Source: a virus
DNA length: 22,218 nt
Virus record (IMG/VR): IMGVR_UViG_3300037237_000037
Location: 1 to 22,218 of that record
Strand: one strand, 5' to 3'
Both the position numbers and the translations under genes were made by a program. The stretch's first letter is position 1. Each line of letters opens with the position of its first letter. The notes below the pieces were generated by a model that was not told the origin of the DNA, searched no databases, and worked only from the letters and a program-made list of their open reading frames with translations. Positions 14,778-21,857 of the stretch are shown here, in pieces.

Positions 14778-17222
14778 TTACATGGTCTGCGGCGCTGCAG
14801 GAGCCTGTGGAGGCCCTGGCGGTGCCGGTTTCGGTGGCGCAATCGCACTCATCGCTGCCTGCTGTGCCTGAATCATAGCAGCCGCACGCGCCAAGTGCTC
14901 CTTCGTATGCAGTTTCACGTTCTCAACCCCGGCCACGTTCGGCATCGGTGTTCCGTCCGGTCCGGGCCGGCCAACATTGATCTCCCGCCAGCAAGCCTCG
15001 GTCGAAAGCCAGTCCTGCCCGCACGGACCCTCCCACTGGTGGAAGTCAAGATCATCAACCTCGATGGACGGCTTGAGTAAATCTTCGGGGTATTGCTGCC
15101 CGTTGCCCAAATCGATCATCTTGGGAGGTGCAGGTGCAGGCGGTTCCGGCAATCCCTGCTGCTGCGCCATCAAGGCCACCGCTGCGTGCTGTTGAAGCAT
15201 CTGTTTCTGCTGAAGAATGTACGCCTGCATCTCTTCGGGGCTGGGCGGGATCGGGGAAGCCTGCAAAAGCTCCTCGATTTCGCGCATTTGCTTCTTTCCG
15301 GCCTCGGCTTCCATCAATTGAATCTCTTTGAAGCCCATCACCTGCAGAATGATCTCCCAGTTGTAGACATCTCCAAGCAACTGGGCCGAAATCTGCGGAT
15401 TCGTCGCGGCGACCGTAATAAGTTGCTGCAAAAGTGCTCGTTTTGCCGATGTTGACTCTGGAAAGCTGGAATCCTCGTCTGGGAAGGCCCCAAATTTTCC
15501 TTTTGTCAGCTTTTCGAGCTTCAAAACCTGTGTCTGGCCCTTTACGGGCACCAAAATCTGCTCTGCATGGTCGGGATTCTTCGACGCCTTCAGCGCGGCA
15601 AGATAGTACATCTTCGCCATGATCCATTGAACTGAGGCCCACGGAATGCCTTTGACGCCCATCGCCTGATTCTTGGCCTGGGCATATCCAGATGCCGTTT
15701 TCTGGTCTTCCATCGAAGCGCCAAACAGCGCCGGAGGGGTTCCAAGCACGAATTGCAGGAATGGACCCGCCAGATACTCCATCAGGCTCACCAGCGAGGC
15801 CGGGAGGACCAAATCCGGCTCACGGAAGAAATCGGCCTCAAGGGCTTGGCCGGCTCGGGCTTTCTTCAGCGCAAAGGCATACGGCTCGGACCGCTGATCC
15901 TGAATCGCATCAAATTCCTCGTCCTCGGCGGAAATGTACGTCCGCGGCCAACCCAGGTCTTGCGCCTCCCGCAGCGAGTTCATGATGTCGTTGAAGAAGT
16001 CCTGAATGACGATAGAGTCGTCCATGATCGCTTCGCGCGCCATGCCATCGCCTTCGTAGGGGAAGCCAATCACAAGCCCGTCATCCATCGACTCGGCCCA
16101 CGCCTCTGCGTAGGTTTTGCCGATGAAGACAGAATGAACGCCGTCAGGGAAGAGTTGATTGAGTTTGTCGCGCACCGTGAACGGCTGCCCGTCCTCAGTT
16201 TCGTTCTCTTCCGGCTCATCGGGCGGGATGTCGTTCTCTTCGTCGCCCTGAAATAGCTCGTAAGGATCGTCGAACTTTTCATCAAGGAAGTTGCACGGCC
16301 TGAGATAGCAGTTCGCCCGCACCGCCAGATGGGTCATGGCATCGCCGACCTGCGCATAGCGCCTGGTGCCCTGCAATATGCCGAGCCGCGCAATGCGCTC
16401 ATAGGCGTTCTCGCAGATTCCCGCCGAATCGCCCTTGATCTTCTTCTCGATGTGCGGATACTGCATCTTGGCTGAGTTGACGGTCGGATCGTTGTACAGG
16501 ATCACCGCGTCAAGCTCGCTCTGGCTGTTTGCCGTGAGCGGGAAAACACGACTTGAAAGAGCACTCCAAACGTGCGCCGTCTCGTTCTGCTTCGCTTCTC
16601 CGTCCTCGTTCATACCCCAGAGTTGCGCGTTCGCCTCAGTATTGACGGAGACAATCGTTAGCCCAGACTCGCAGAATTCCTGCACGATTTTGAGCTGAAT
16701 GCCCTTGGAGTCGTTTGAACGGTCGAAAAACTCTCGGTAAATCTCGGCCGTGTTGGCCGCTTCTAAGTCTTCGGTTTCCTGAGTTTTGGGCCGGAAGTCG
16801 ATGCCGGGAGGATTTTGGGTAAGAACAGATTCAATGACAAGTTCCGTGGGTCGAACGACGTTGTAGTCGCCAATGTATTGCGGGCACTCAATGAATCCAG
16901 ATCCAACAGCAACGGATTCCCCTGCCACTCCGACGGCAAACATTCCAGTCTGCCGATTCTCATAGATGTGCTGGAAGCCTTTGCGGTAATACTTGTTCCG
17001 TCTCACCCGCATGACGTGACGCCGCCGGTCGTACAACTCTTTCGTCCCCAAAGACTCCAACGCCACCTTCAAGGCAGTCTTCAACTGTTCGGGTAGATAG
17101 CAGTTGCGCTCGCCGTAGGTTGGCGGCTCATTGGGATCTTGAATTTCTTCAGGATGGTCCTCGACAGATTGGACGCCGTCGTTCGGTGCGGTGGGCTCGT
17201 TGAGAACTGGGGTGGTTGCCAT
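14778..17222 (-). CDS. Portal protein (814 aa)
   Basis: The portal ring is the dodecameric vertex through which DNA is packaged and to which the tail binds. The protein is near the size of large podovirus portals. Visible features: a helical N-terminal region (ALKVALESLGTKELYDRRRHVMRVRRNKYYRKG), a wing-like region (about 110-430), a segment FLQFVLGTPPALFGASMEDQKTASGYAQAKNQ typical of portals near the stem, and a Gln-rich helical C-terminus (MQAYILQQKQMLQQHAAVALMAQQQG) like the barrel or crown helix of large portals. The last 40 residues are Ala/Pro-rich and probably disordered. ATG at 17222 has only a weak AAGG site close by. It sits between terminase and scaffold/capsid genes as expected. 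Confidence 0.85.
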   Translation of the reverse strand: MATTPVLNEPTAPNDGVQSVEDHPEEIQDPNEPPTYGERNCYLPEQLKTALKVALESLGTKELYDRRRHVMRVRRNKYYRKGFQHIYENRQTGMFAVGVAGESVAVGSGFIECPQYIGDYNVVRPTELVIESVLTQNPPGIDFRPKTQETEDLEAANTAEIYREFFDRSNDSKGIQLKIVQEFCESGLTIVSVNTEANAQLWGMNEDGEAKQNETAHVWSALSSRVFPLTANSQSELDAVILYNDPTVNSAKMQYPHIEKKIKGDSAGICENAYERIARLGILQGTRRYAQVGDAMTHLAVRANCYLRPCNFLDEKFDDPYELFQGDEENDIPPDEPEENETEDGQPFTVRDKLNQLFPDGVHSVFIGKTYAEAWAESMDDGLVIGFPYEGDGMAREAIMDDSIVIQDFFNDIMNSLREAQDLGWPRTYISAEDEEFDAIQDQRSEPYAFALKKARAGQALEADFFREPDLVLPASLVSLMEYLAGPFLQFVLGTPPALFGASMEDQKTASGYAQAKNQAMGVKGIPWASVQWIMAKMYYLAALKASKNPDHAEQILVPVKGQTQVLKLEKLTKGKFGAFPDEDSSFPESTSAKRALLQQLITVAATNPQISAQLLGDVYNWEIILQVMGFKEIQLMEAEAGKKQMREIEELLQASPIPPSPEEMQAYILQQKQMLQQHAAVALMAQQQGLPEPPAPAPPKMIDLGNGQQYPEDLLKPSIEVDDLDFHQWEGPCGQDWLSTEACWREINVGRPGPDGTPMPNVAGVENVKLHTKEHLARAAAMIQAQQAAMSAIAPPKPAPPGPPQAPAAPQTM

Positions 17223-17225
17223 GCC

Positions 17226-17450
17226 TTAATGTACCTTATCGGCGACTGTGTTCAGGAAGTCAATCGCGGCCTGCTTCTCCATGCGGTCCAGCACGCCGGT
17301 GCTCGCTTCGCCAAATAGTTCGCAGCACAAATGCTCATCCGCTGGCGTGTTTTCCGTTCCGCAGTAGGGGCAAGTGATGAACGAGAGCACGCCGGCGCGA
17401 ATCTGGAATATCTGATCGCGGATGAACTCGATCTTTTGCTCGCCGGTCAT
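17226..17450 (-). CDS. Small zinc-ribbon-like protein (74 aa)
   Basis: ATG at 17450 overlaps the previous stop (ATGA). After an N-terminal helix (GEQKIEFIRDQIFQIR) comes C27-x2-C30-x11-C42-C43 with H40 (CPYCGTENTPADEHLCC), a plausible zinc site. A C-terminal helix (GVLDRMEKQAAIDFLNTVAD) follows. It precedes the portal gene by three bases after its stop. The function is unknown; a small nucleic-acid or protein-binding zinc domain is likely. The C-rich motif is clear, the ligand set is not. Confidence 0.6.
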   Translation of the reverse strand: MTGEQKIEFIRDQIFQIRAGVLSFITCPYCGTENTPADEHLCCELFGEASTGVLDRMEKQAAIDFLNTVADKVH

Positions 17451-17641
17451 ATCTTGTGCTTGAGGAAGCGTTCACCTAAAAGGCCGCGGCCGCGCTTGTG
17501 GGGGTCTGAGGATTTGGCATCCACCTCGGCCTGTTCGAGCTTTGAGCGGCCCGACGCCTGCGCCTCAGCCGTCAAAGCGCCGGGGTGCTTTACGGCTCCC
17601 TGAATCCACTTCTTCGGCTTGCGCGCGCCCAACATGCTCAT
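17447..17641 (-). CDS. Small basic protein with RGLLG motif (64 aa)
   Basis: ATG at 17641 overlaps the previous stop by four bases, as does its own stop with the next ATG. KKWIQGAVKHPGALTAEAQ (residues 10-28) resembles a KKWI-x-x-A-x-K-PGAL-x-x-x-A pattern I have seen in small phage proteins near terminase and portal genes. The second half is basic, with DPHKRGRGLLGERFLKHK at the end. The protein is very basic and has few hydrophobic residues, consistent with a nucleic-acid-binding or structural peptide. Function unknown. Confidence 0.6.
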   Translation of the reverse strand: MSMLGARKPKKWIQGAVKHPGALTAEAQASGRSKLEQAEVDAKSSDPHKRGRGLLGERFLKHKI

Positions 17642-17826
17642 CGCTTCCTCCGCGCCGAAATCATGCTGCCCTTGCGCTCCGGAAGACCGCTACGAGGCGT
17701 AGCGGCAAAATCGTGTAGTTGCTGATGGCTCATGCCGAGCAGTCCCCTGTTGCGCTTTTTGAGCTTTGAGGGATCATGCTCGGCAATCGCCATTGCCTCT
17801 TGCTGCGCCTTGGATACCGAAGGCAT
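17638..17826 (-). CDS. Small basic phage protein resembling DUF3008 (62 aa)
   Basis: MPSVSKAQQEAMAIAE at the start and MSHQQLHDFAATPRSGLPER near the end match the layout I recall for the DUF3008 family: an SKAQQ-x-x-M head, then M-S-x-x-Q-L-x-DFA-x-T-x-x-x-GLPER. The family has no known function. Residues 18-31 (DPSKLKKRNRGLLG) share the motif of the neighbouring small protein. The ribosome site upstream of ATG 17826 is weak, so it may be translated by coupling. Basic and largely helical; possibly a DNA- or capsid-associated peptide. Confidence 0.65.
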   Translation of the reverse strand: MPSVSKAQQEAMAIAEHDPSKLKKRNRGLLGMSHQQLHDFAATPRSGLPERKGSMISARRKR

Positions 17827-17832
17827 CCGTTC

Positions 17833-18753
17833 TTATAGACCGCCGACTACGCGGTAGGTGGTCGTTACCTTGAGCGTTCCAGTGCCGGTGATGAAAGGGG
17901 CGCTTGCGTTGGAAATCGTAACCGCTGCATTGAGAGCATCGGCGCCAAGATCGGAACTGTACGTCCCTGTCAGCACGTCGATTGCGGTCACGGTCGGCGT
18001 AGTCAGGAAGGTAGCCGCAGCCGTGGTTGATGCTGGATAAGTCTCGCTGGTGCCATAGAACAGACCAATCGCACCACCGTTGGCATAGGCAGTTCCGGTG
18101 TTCAGATTCTCCAGGATCACCTGATCAATGATGATCGCGGTGTTGGCACCCCCAGCAGGAATCAACTGAACCGGAGTGACTTGCATCCCAAGAACCTGTG
18201 CATTCGTCAAGGTCGTTACATTGGTCAGAATCGGGTAGATGCCTGTTCCACCAAGGTGATTGTCCGTGACGGTCACGCCTGAAGGAACGGTGGCCGCTGC
18301 CAGAATGCCCGCAGTTCCTCCCAGCTTGTACCAGGCTGCGTCTACAATCACAATCCCGCCGCCGGCGGCGCTGGCCGCGTTGATCGCTTCCTGCAGGCCA
18401 ACCGTGCCACTCGCCACCTTGTCCCCGGTGCCGTGAGCATGGGAGAAAGTGGTTGCTGTGAAGTTGGACGACTGGTAAATCTGTGGGGTGTTGTTGCTGA
18501 CCGCGCTCGGAGTGACGGTATCGGCACTCGCGCCAGTCCCTACAATTACGGGTGCGGTGGTCGCCAGTGGTGCGATGATTGTGCCGTCGTCCAGCGTCAC
18601 CGTACCGAAGGCCACGGTCAAGGTTTGGGTTCCTACCGCTGCTGTGGCGCCGCTGGGGTTGTCCACGGTGAGGCCTGGAATGTCGGCGGAGATGCCGTAG
18701 GCATAGGAGGCGGCGCGATATTGACCAGCGAAGAAAGTCGGGTTCTTTGGCAT
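17833..18753 (-). CDS. Beta-rich probable virion protein between terminase and portal genes (306 aa)
   Basis: ATG at 18753 has AGGAG six bases upstream. The protein is low in charge and rich in Thr, Ala, Gly and Val, as in exposed virion proteins. The first 95 residues contain strand-turn-strand repeats (TQTLTVAFGTVTLDDGT). Residues 105-150 (SHAHGTGDKVASG, GLQEAINAASAAGGGIVIVD) resemble the entry of a right-handed beta-helix, but no long helix follows. The C-terminal 110 residues (from VTPVQLIPAGGANTAIIID) form a beta domain ending TGTLKVTTTYRVV, of a kind I associate with environmental-phage structural proteins. Candidate roles are capsid decoration or fibre; no catalytic motif seen. Its position ahead of the portal gene is unusual for a tail protein. 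Confidence 0.6.
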   Translation of the reverse strand: MPKNPTFFAGQYRAASYAYGISADIPGLTVDNPSGATAAVGTQTLTVAFGTVTLDDGTIIAPLATTAPVIVGTGASADTVTPSAVSNNTPQIYQSSNFTATTFSHAHGTGDKVASGTVGLQEAINAASAAGGGIVIVDAAWYKLGGTAGILAAATVPSGVTVTDNHLGGTGIYPILTNVTTLTNAQVLGMQVTPVQLIPAGGANTAIIIDQVILENLNTGTAYANGGAIGLFYGTSETYPASTTAAATFLTTPTVTAIDVLTGTYSSDLGADALNAAVTISNASAPFITGTGTLKVTTTYRVVGGL

Positions 18754-18762
18754 TTCATTCTC

Positions 18763-19113
18763 CTAGTAAAGGCTCTGATTTTCTTCCGGCTCCATGCCGC
18801 TGGCGTGCTGTGGCTGTTCCTGTTCGCCGCCCATGAACCGCTGCATGTGGGCGTGAGCTTCTTCGTCTTCATGCGGGCCTTCATGCTCGCCCTTTTCATC
18901 AATCGAGTGGGTCTTGAGCCCGTAGCCGTCATGCGAAGCGATCATGTGCTTGGATCCAGGCTCGGCCTTGTGCATCTTCTCCGCGGCGTCGTGCATGGGG
19001 TCGCCAGACGCTTCGCCCTCATCCACGCCTTCCGGAGCCTTCTCTTCCTTTTTGGGCTTGCTATCCATTGTCGGGCGGCGGGGATTGCTCAGGCGGGACA
19101 TTGCTTCAGCCAT
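18763..19113 (-). CDS. Small highly charged protein of unknown function (116 aa)
   Basis: I place the start at ATG 19113 because AGAGGAG lies eight bases upstream; an open frame further upstream overlaps the preceding small gene. After a short basic head (SRLSNPRRP), the protein is very rich in Glu, Lys, His, Gly and Asp (KKEEKAPEGVDEGEASGDP, DEKGEHEGPHEDEEAHAHM). Many histidines and acidic residues suggest disorder or metal binding, not a fold. The stop TAG is part of the TAGGAG ribosome site of the next gene. Role unknown; in this position a scaffolding-like or head-maturation function cannot be excluded. Confidence 0.6.
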   Translation of the reverse strand: MAEAMSRLSNPRRPTMDSKPKKEEKAPEGVDEGEASGDPMHDAAEKMHKAEPGSKHMIASHDGYGLKTHSIDEKGEHEGPHEDEEAHAHMQRFMGGEQEQPQHASGMEPEENQSLY

Positions 19114-19276
19114 TGATCGGCTCCTCTGGAACTTCATGGTAAACGAGCTTGTTCTCAAGCGCCGTCAGACGCGCATCGAGGCTTTGGAGTGTGACCGGAA
19201 CGACGGGAGCCTTCACAGGCATCACGCGAACCGCTGCAACTGCGTCGAGTTCGGCCTTCTTTGCTTCAGAAATCAT
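19106..19276 (-). CDS. Small coiled-coil protein (56 aa)
   Basis: ATG at 19276 has AGGAG eight bases upstream, and the 56-codon frame ends in TGA eight bases into the next gene. The product starts MISEAKKAELDAVAAV, contains a Val/Pro-rich middle and then LQSLDARLTALENKLVYHE, whose L-x-x-L-x-x-x-L-x-x-x-L spacing (heptad-like) suggests a short coiled coil. It fills a gap of otherwise unexplained sequence, supporting it as a real gene. Function unknown; small coiled-coil peptides often oligomerise. Confidence 0.6.
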   Translation of the reverse strand: MISEAKKAELDAVAAVRVMPVKAPVVPVTLQSLDARLTALENKLVYHEVPEEPING

Positions 19277-19287
19277 CCCTCTTGCTC

Positions 19288-19551
19288 CTAGGGATCGCTT
19301 GCTTTTTCGAGGGCTGCTTGCGCCTGACGCCAGTTTACACGCCGCGGCGCTGCCGGCTTCGGTTCAATCTTCGGCTGTTCTGGTTCGGCTGTCAAACCAT
19401 TTTTCAGATCGGCTATCTCGACAAAGGCCTGCTTCAGATCGGTTTCGATGGATGAAATGCGAACAGACTGAGCTTGTGCGGCCTTCGCCAGCGTCAGATT
19501 CTCCTTCTCCAGCACATCGATTCCCAGCCACTTCTTTACCTTGCCGACCAT
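19288..19551 (-). CDS. Small coiled-coil phage protein (87 aa)
   Basis: ATG at 19551 overlaps the terminase end by 16 bases and has GGAGG five bases upstream. The N-terminus is amphipathic (GKVKKWLGIDVLEKENLTLA), followed by a helical, heptad-like segment (SVRISSIETDLKQAFVEIADLKN), a Pro-rich linker and a basic C-terminus (PRRVNWRQAQAALEKA). Its TAG stop forms part of the TAGGAG ribosome site of the next gene. It is of a type often found beside terminase or portal genes in phages, without a known role. Confidence 0.6.
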   Translation of the reverse strand: MVGKVKKWLGIDVLEKENLTLAKAAQAQSVRISSIETDLKQAFVEIADLKNGLTAEPEQPKIEPKPAAPRRVNWRQAQAALEKASDP

Positions 19552-21047
19552 CTCGTCCTCCGCTTTGCCTTGTGCCGCTCCTCAGACTCGAACTTCCGCA
19601 TTGCCATCGCCTTCTCAGTCGGGTCCGTGATCGGCAGCGCAATCTCGGCACGCCTGACTTCCATTGGAACCCTGGTCGTCCCAAGCATATCGACCAGGCC
19701 ATACCGCAGGCAATCGCCAACATCATCATACAGATGTTCCGTCTTGCGGATATCCTCGCCGCCCTTGTCTGAATCGTATTCGAGCGATGGAATCGCCGCT
19801 AGAGCTTCGGGGCACATGTCGGAGATGAACCAGGTATCGGATTGGATCAGCGAGTAAACGAACCGCCAGCCGACGACGCGCGAGCCGGGGTCCATGTTGG
19901 CCGGCTGCGGCTCTGGCAACTTCTTAGCTCCCTGCCTGAGCAGTTCTGCCGCCGTGTTCTGGCTCGTCTTCTTCCCAAAGGCATCGCTCGACAGAATCCA
20001 TGTTTTGATCTTTTCGCCTTCGCTCTTGACCTGCACTTCCTGCCCAAGCTCAATCTCGCTCGTGTCCGAGTCCGACAAATTTGCGATATGTTCCCTATAA
20101 GTAAACACGCACCTGCGCGGCGCATCCCAGTCTCGACCCAGCAACTTCGCCTGTTCTGGGCTCACGAAACCCACAGAATGCCAGTAAACCGGGCTTGCGT
20201 GCTTGAATCCCCAATCCTGCCCAATCCAGTGATTCCACCAAGGCTGCACGATCTGCATGACAATCGCGTGAGGAGCCTTGCGCTCCGATTCCTCGAAGTT
20301 GATGAAGTACTGCCCTTCCGGGATTGTCCAATCGCCATCGAGCAACGCTTTGCGTTTCTTCTCCGGCAGCCCCTCAAGTGTTGCCCGGTACGAGGCATCC
20401 ACGTGCGGATTGTGCTCTAGTAAAGCTTGAACAAAATAGAATTCGTGTTTCAGATGCTTCAGTTCAGGAGCGAACTTCGCCCCACGTAACCCATCAATCC
20501 ATATAGCCTTGACCCATTGCAGACCTATCCCGGTCGGGTTGGTTGCGCCCAGAAAACATGGCCGCTTAATGCCTGGGGTGCGGAGGCGGAACAACACTAG
20601 ATCCTCAAATACCTCGCGTTCGTTTTCCGTCAACTCTTCAACCGCGATATCGCAGAACTCGGCAGACTTGTAAGATTGGACATCCTGAAGATTTCTAAGC
20701 GCAATGCGGCCGCCGCCGAATTCTTCTTTAAGAAAGAAGCACAACCCCTCTATTCGTGTTTCCTTCATTTCCCCGAGCCATGGGGGGAACTCGCGCTTTA
20801 TCTTGGATAGTTGACGATCCTCCAAGCTCTTGTATGTCCCAGAGAATAATCCAACACAGAGCCCTTGAATGCCGGTTTCGGCGAAACGCTTCAGGAGCTG
20901 CCGAAGACACCACCAGCGCAATAAATACGACTTGCCGCCGCCACCACCACCACCGTAAAGAACGAAGCGGTAAAGGTCGGTGGCCTCAATGCACTCGCGT
21001 TGCTTAGGCGTGGGGTCAATCAGGGAGGAGAGGCGGATGTCTTCCAT
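19536..21047 (-). CDS. terL: Terminase large subunit (503 aa)
   Basis: This is the packaging motor: an ATPase that drives DNA into the prohead and a nuclease that cuts the concatemer. ATPase: P-loop YGGGGGGGKS at residues 31-40 (pattern GG-x-x-GGGKS) and Walker B CDIAVEE at 132-138 with catalytic Glu137 or 138; LGATNPTG (166-173) fits the coupling motif. Nuclease (RNase H fold): Asp278 in IGQDWGF, Asp355 in SSDAFG, and DDVGDCLRYGL from 441. All key acidic residues are present. The length is normal. ATG 21047 abuts the previous stop with weak ribosome signal, so it may be coupled. The C-terminus is basic (HKAKRRTRW). The packaging mode cannot be told from this. Confidence 0.95.
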   Translation of the reverse strand: MEDIRLSSLIDPTPKQRECIEATDLYRFVLYGGGGGGGKSYLLRWWCLRQLLKRFAETGIQGLCVGLFSGTYKSLEDRQLSKIKREFPPWLGEMKETRIEGLCFFLKEEFGGGRIALRNLQDVQSYKSAEFCDIAVEELTENEREVFEDLVLFRLRTPGIKRPCFLGATNPTGIGLQWVKAIWIDGLRGAKFAPELKHLKHEFYFVQALLEHNPHVDASYRATLEGLPEKKRKALLDGDWTIPEGQYFINFEESERKAPHAIVMQIVQPWWNHWIGQDWGFKHASPVYWHSVGFVSPEQAKLLGRDWDAPRRCVFTYREHIANLSDSDTSEIELGQEVQVKSEGEKIKTWILSSDAFGKKTSQNTAAELLRQGAKKLPEPQPANMDPGSRVVGWRFVYSLIQSDTWFISDMCPEALAAIPSLEYDSDKGGEDIRKTEHLYDDVGDCLRYGLVDMLGTTRVPMEVRRAEIALPITDPTEKAMAMRKFESEERHKAKRRTRWSAR

Positions 21048-21386
21048 CTACCGCGAAACGATCAAACTGCCGGATGTTGGAGCGACCGCGAACGTGAAAC
21101 GAATCCACCCGGCCGTCAGGTTGTAAGGGAAAGCCGCACCTGGGCCAACGACGCAGCCCGACAGAAGCTGGTAGTTCGCAGATGTGTCTGTGGGTGAAAA
21201 CTCCCCTTGAGCCTGCTGATTGGTCGTGTTCAGCACCATCACCGTAATCCCAGCCCCGCTCTGGCTGGGAGCAATGGCGCATTGCTGGCTCGTCGTGACG
21301 CCGGTATCAGTGGCAGCATTGTTGACGAGAGCGATTGCTGTGCCGGGGTAAAGGGCTGCTGGCTGAACGGCGTTATAACTGGGCAT
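21048..21386 (-). CDS. Beta-rich protein of unknown function between terminase genes (112 aa)
   Basis: ATG at 21386 has GAGGTGG about four bases upstream. The product is low in charge and strand-rich (GITVMVLNTTNQQAQGEFS, NYQLLSGCVVGPGAAFPYN, WIRFTFAVAPTSGSLIVS). The composition is like that of virion surface or decoration proteins, not of a DNA-binding packaging protein. It sits between the two terminase genes, where small accessory or structural genes are sometimes inserted. No family recognised. Confidence 0.6.
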   Translation of the reverse strand: MPSYNAVQPAALYPGTAIALVNNAATDTGVTTSQQCAIAPSQSGAGITVMVLNTTNQQAQGEFSPTDTSANYQLLSGCVVGPGAAFPYNLTAGWIRFTFAVAPTSGSLIVSR

Positions 21387-21403
21387 GGACCACCTCGCAG
21401 CGA

Positions 21404-21832
21404 TTATATGTCAGTGACCACACGCTTCACCGCGATCTCGCCGCTAATCTCCTGCTGCACGCGCTCTCCGTACTTCTTGGGGTTCCACTTCGCCAGCAAC
21501 TTCAATCGCGTCTCAATCCGCAGTTTGCGATGCTCAATCATGTCCGCACTCTTGATTTCCTGCGATCCATCCGCCTTTGTTGTCACTATCTCGCCAACCT
21601 GTGTTGTGTCAGCGATTTCAAGGCATTCCTGCGCGATTTGATCTTCCCCTAACGCGCGTGCGTGTGCGAAGCGTGAATCTTGCTCTGCATCGCGTTCCAG
21701 CCAATCGTAAACTGTTCCATACGAAGGCTTTCCTGCTTGTCTGCAATATGCGCGAAGAGTTTTGCCGGATTCAATCCATGCGTGTATTTCAGGGAGGAAT
21801 TTGGCTGGATCGTAGACTAGCGCGGCAGGCAT
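21404..21832 (-). CDS. terS: Terminase small subunit (142 aa)
   Basis: TerS recognises phage DNA and regulates the large subunit. The N-terminus (YDPAKFLPEIHAWIESGKTLRAYCRQ) followed by PSYGTVYDWLERDAEQDSRFAHARALGED is the homeodomain-like DNA-binding layout of phage small terminases (Y-x-W-L-x-x-D-x-x-F-x-x-x-x-x-A-R). LEIAD follows, and the C-terminal RKLRIETRLKLLAKWNPKKYGE is the conserved end of this family. AGGAG lies seven bases before ATG 21832. It is the first clear gene of the late array, ahead of the large subunit, as usual. Confidence 0.9.
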   Translation of the reverse strand: MPAALVYDPAKFLPEIHAWIESGKTLRAYCRQAGKPSYGTVYDWLERDAEQDSRFAHARALGEDQIAQECLEIADTTQVGEIVTTKADGSQEIKSADMIEHRKLRIETRLKLLAKWNPKKYGERVQQEISGEIAVKRVVTDI

Positions 21833-21857
21833 TACGCGCTCCTGAGCCCTGTGACAA

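Noticed and set aside
18433-19116. 227-codon plus-strand frame with hydrophobic stretches
   Set aside because: Antisense to two well-supported minus-strand genes with good ribosome sites; no recognisable family.
19149-19772. 207-codon plus-strand frame
   Set aside because: Antisense to the terminase end and small genes; Arg/Ser/Pro-rich shadow.
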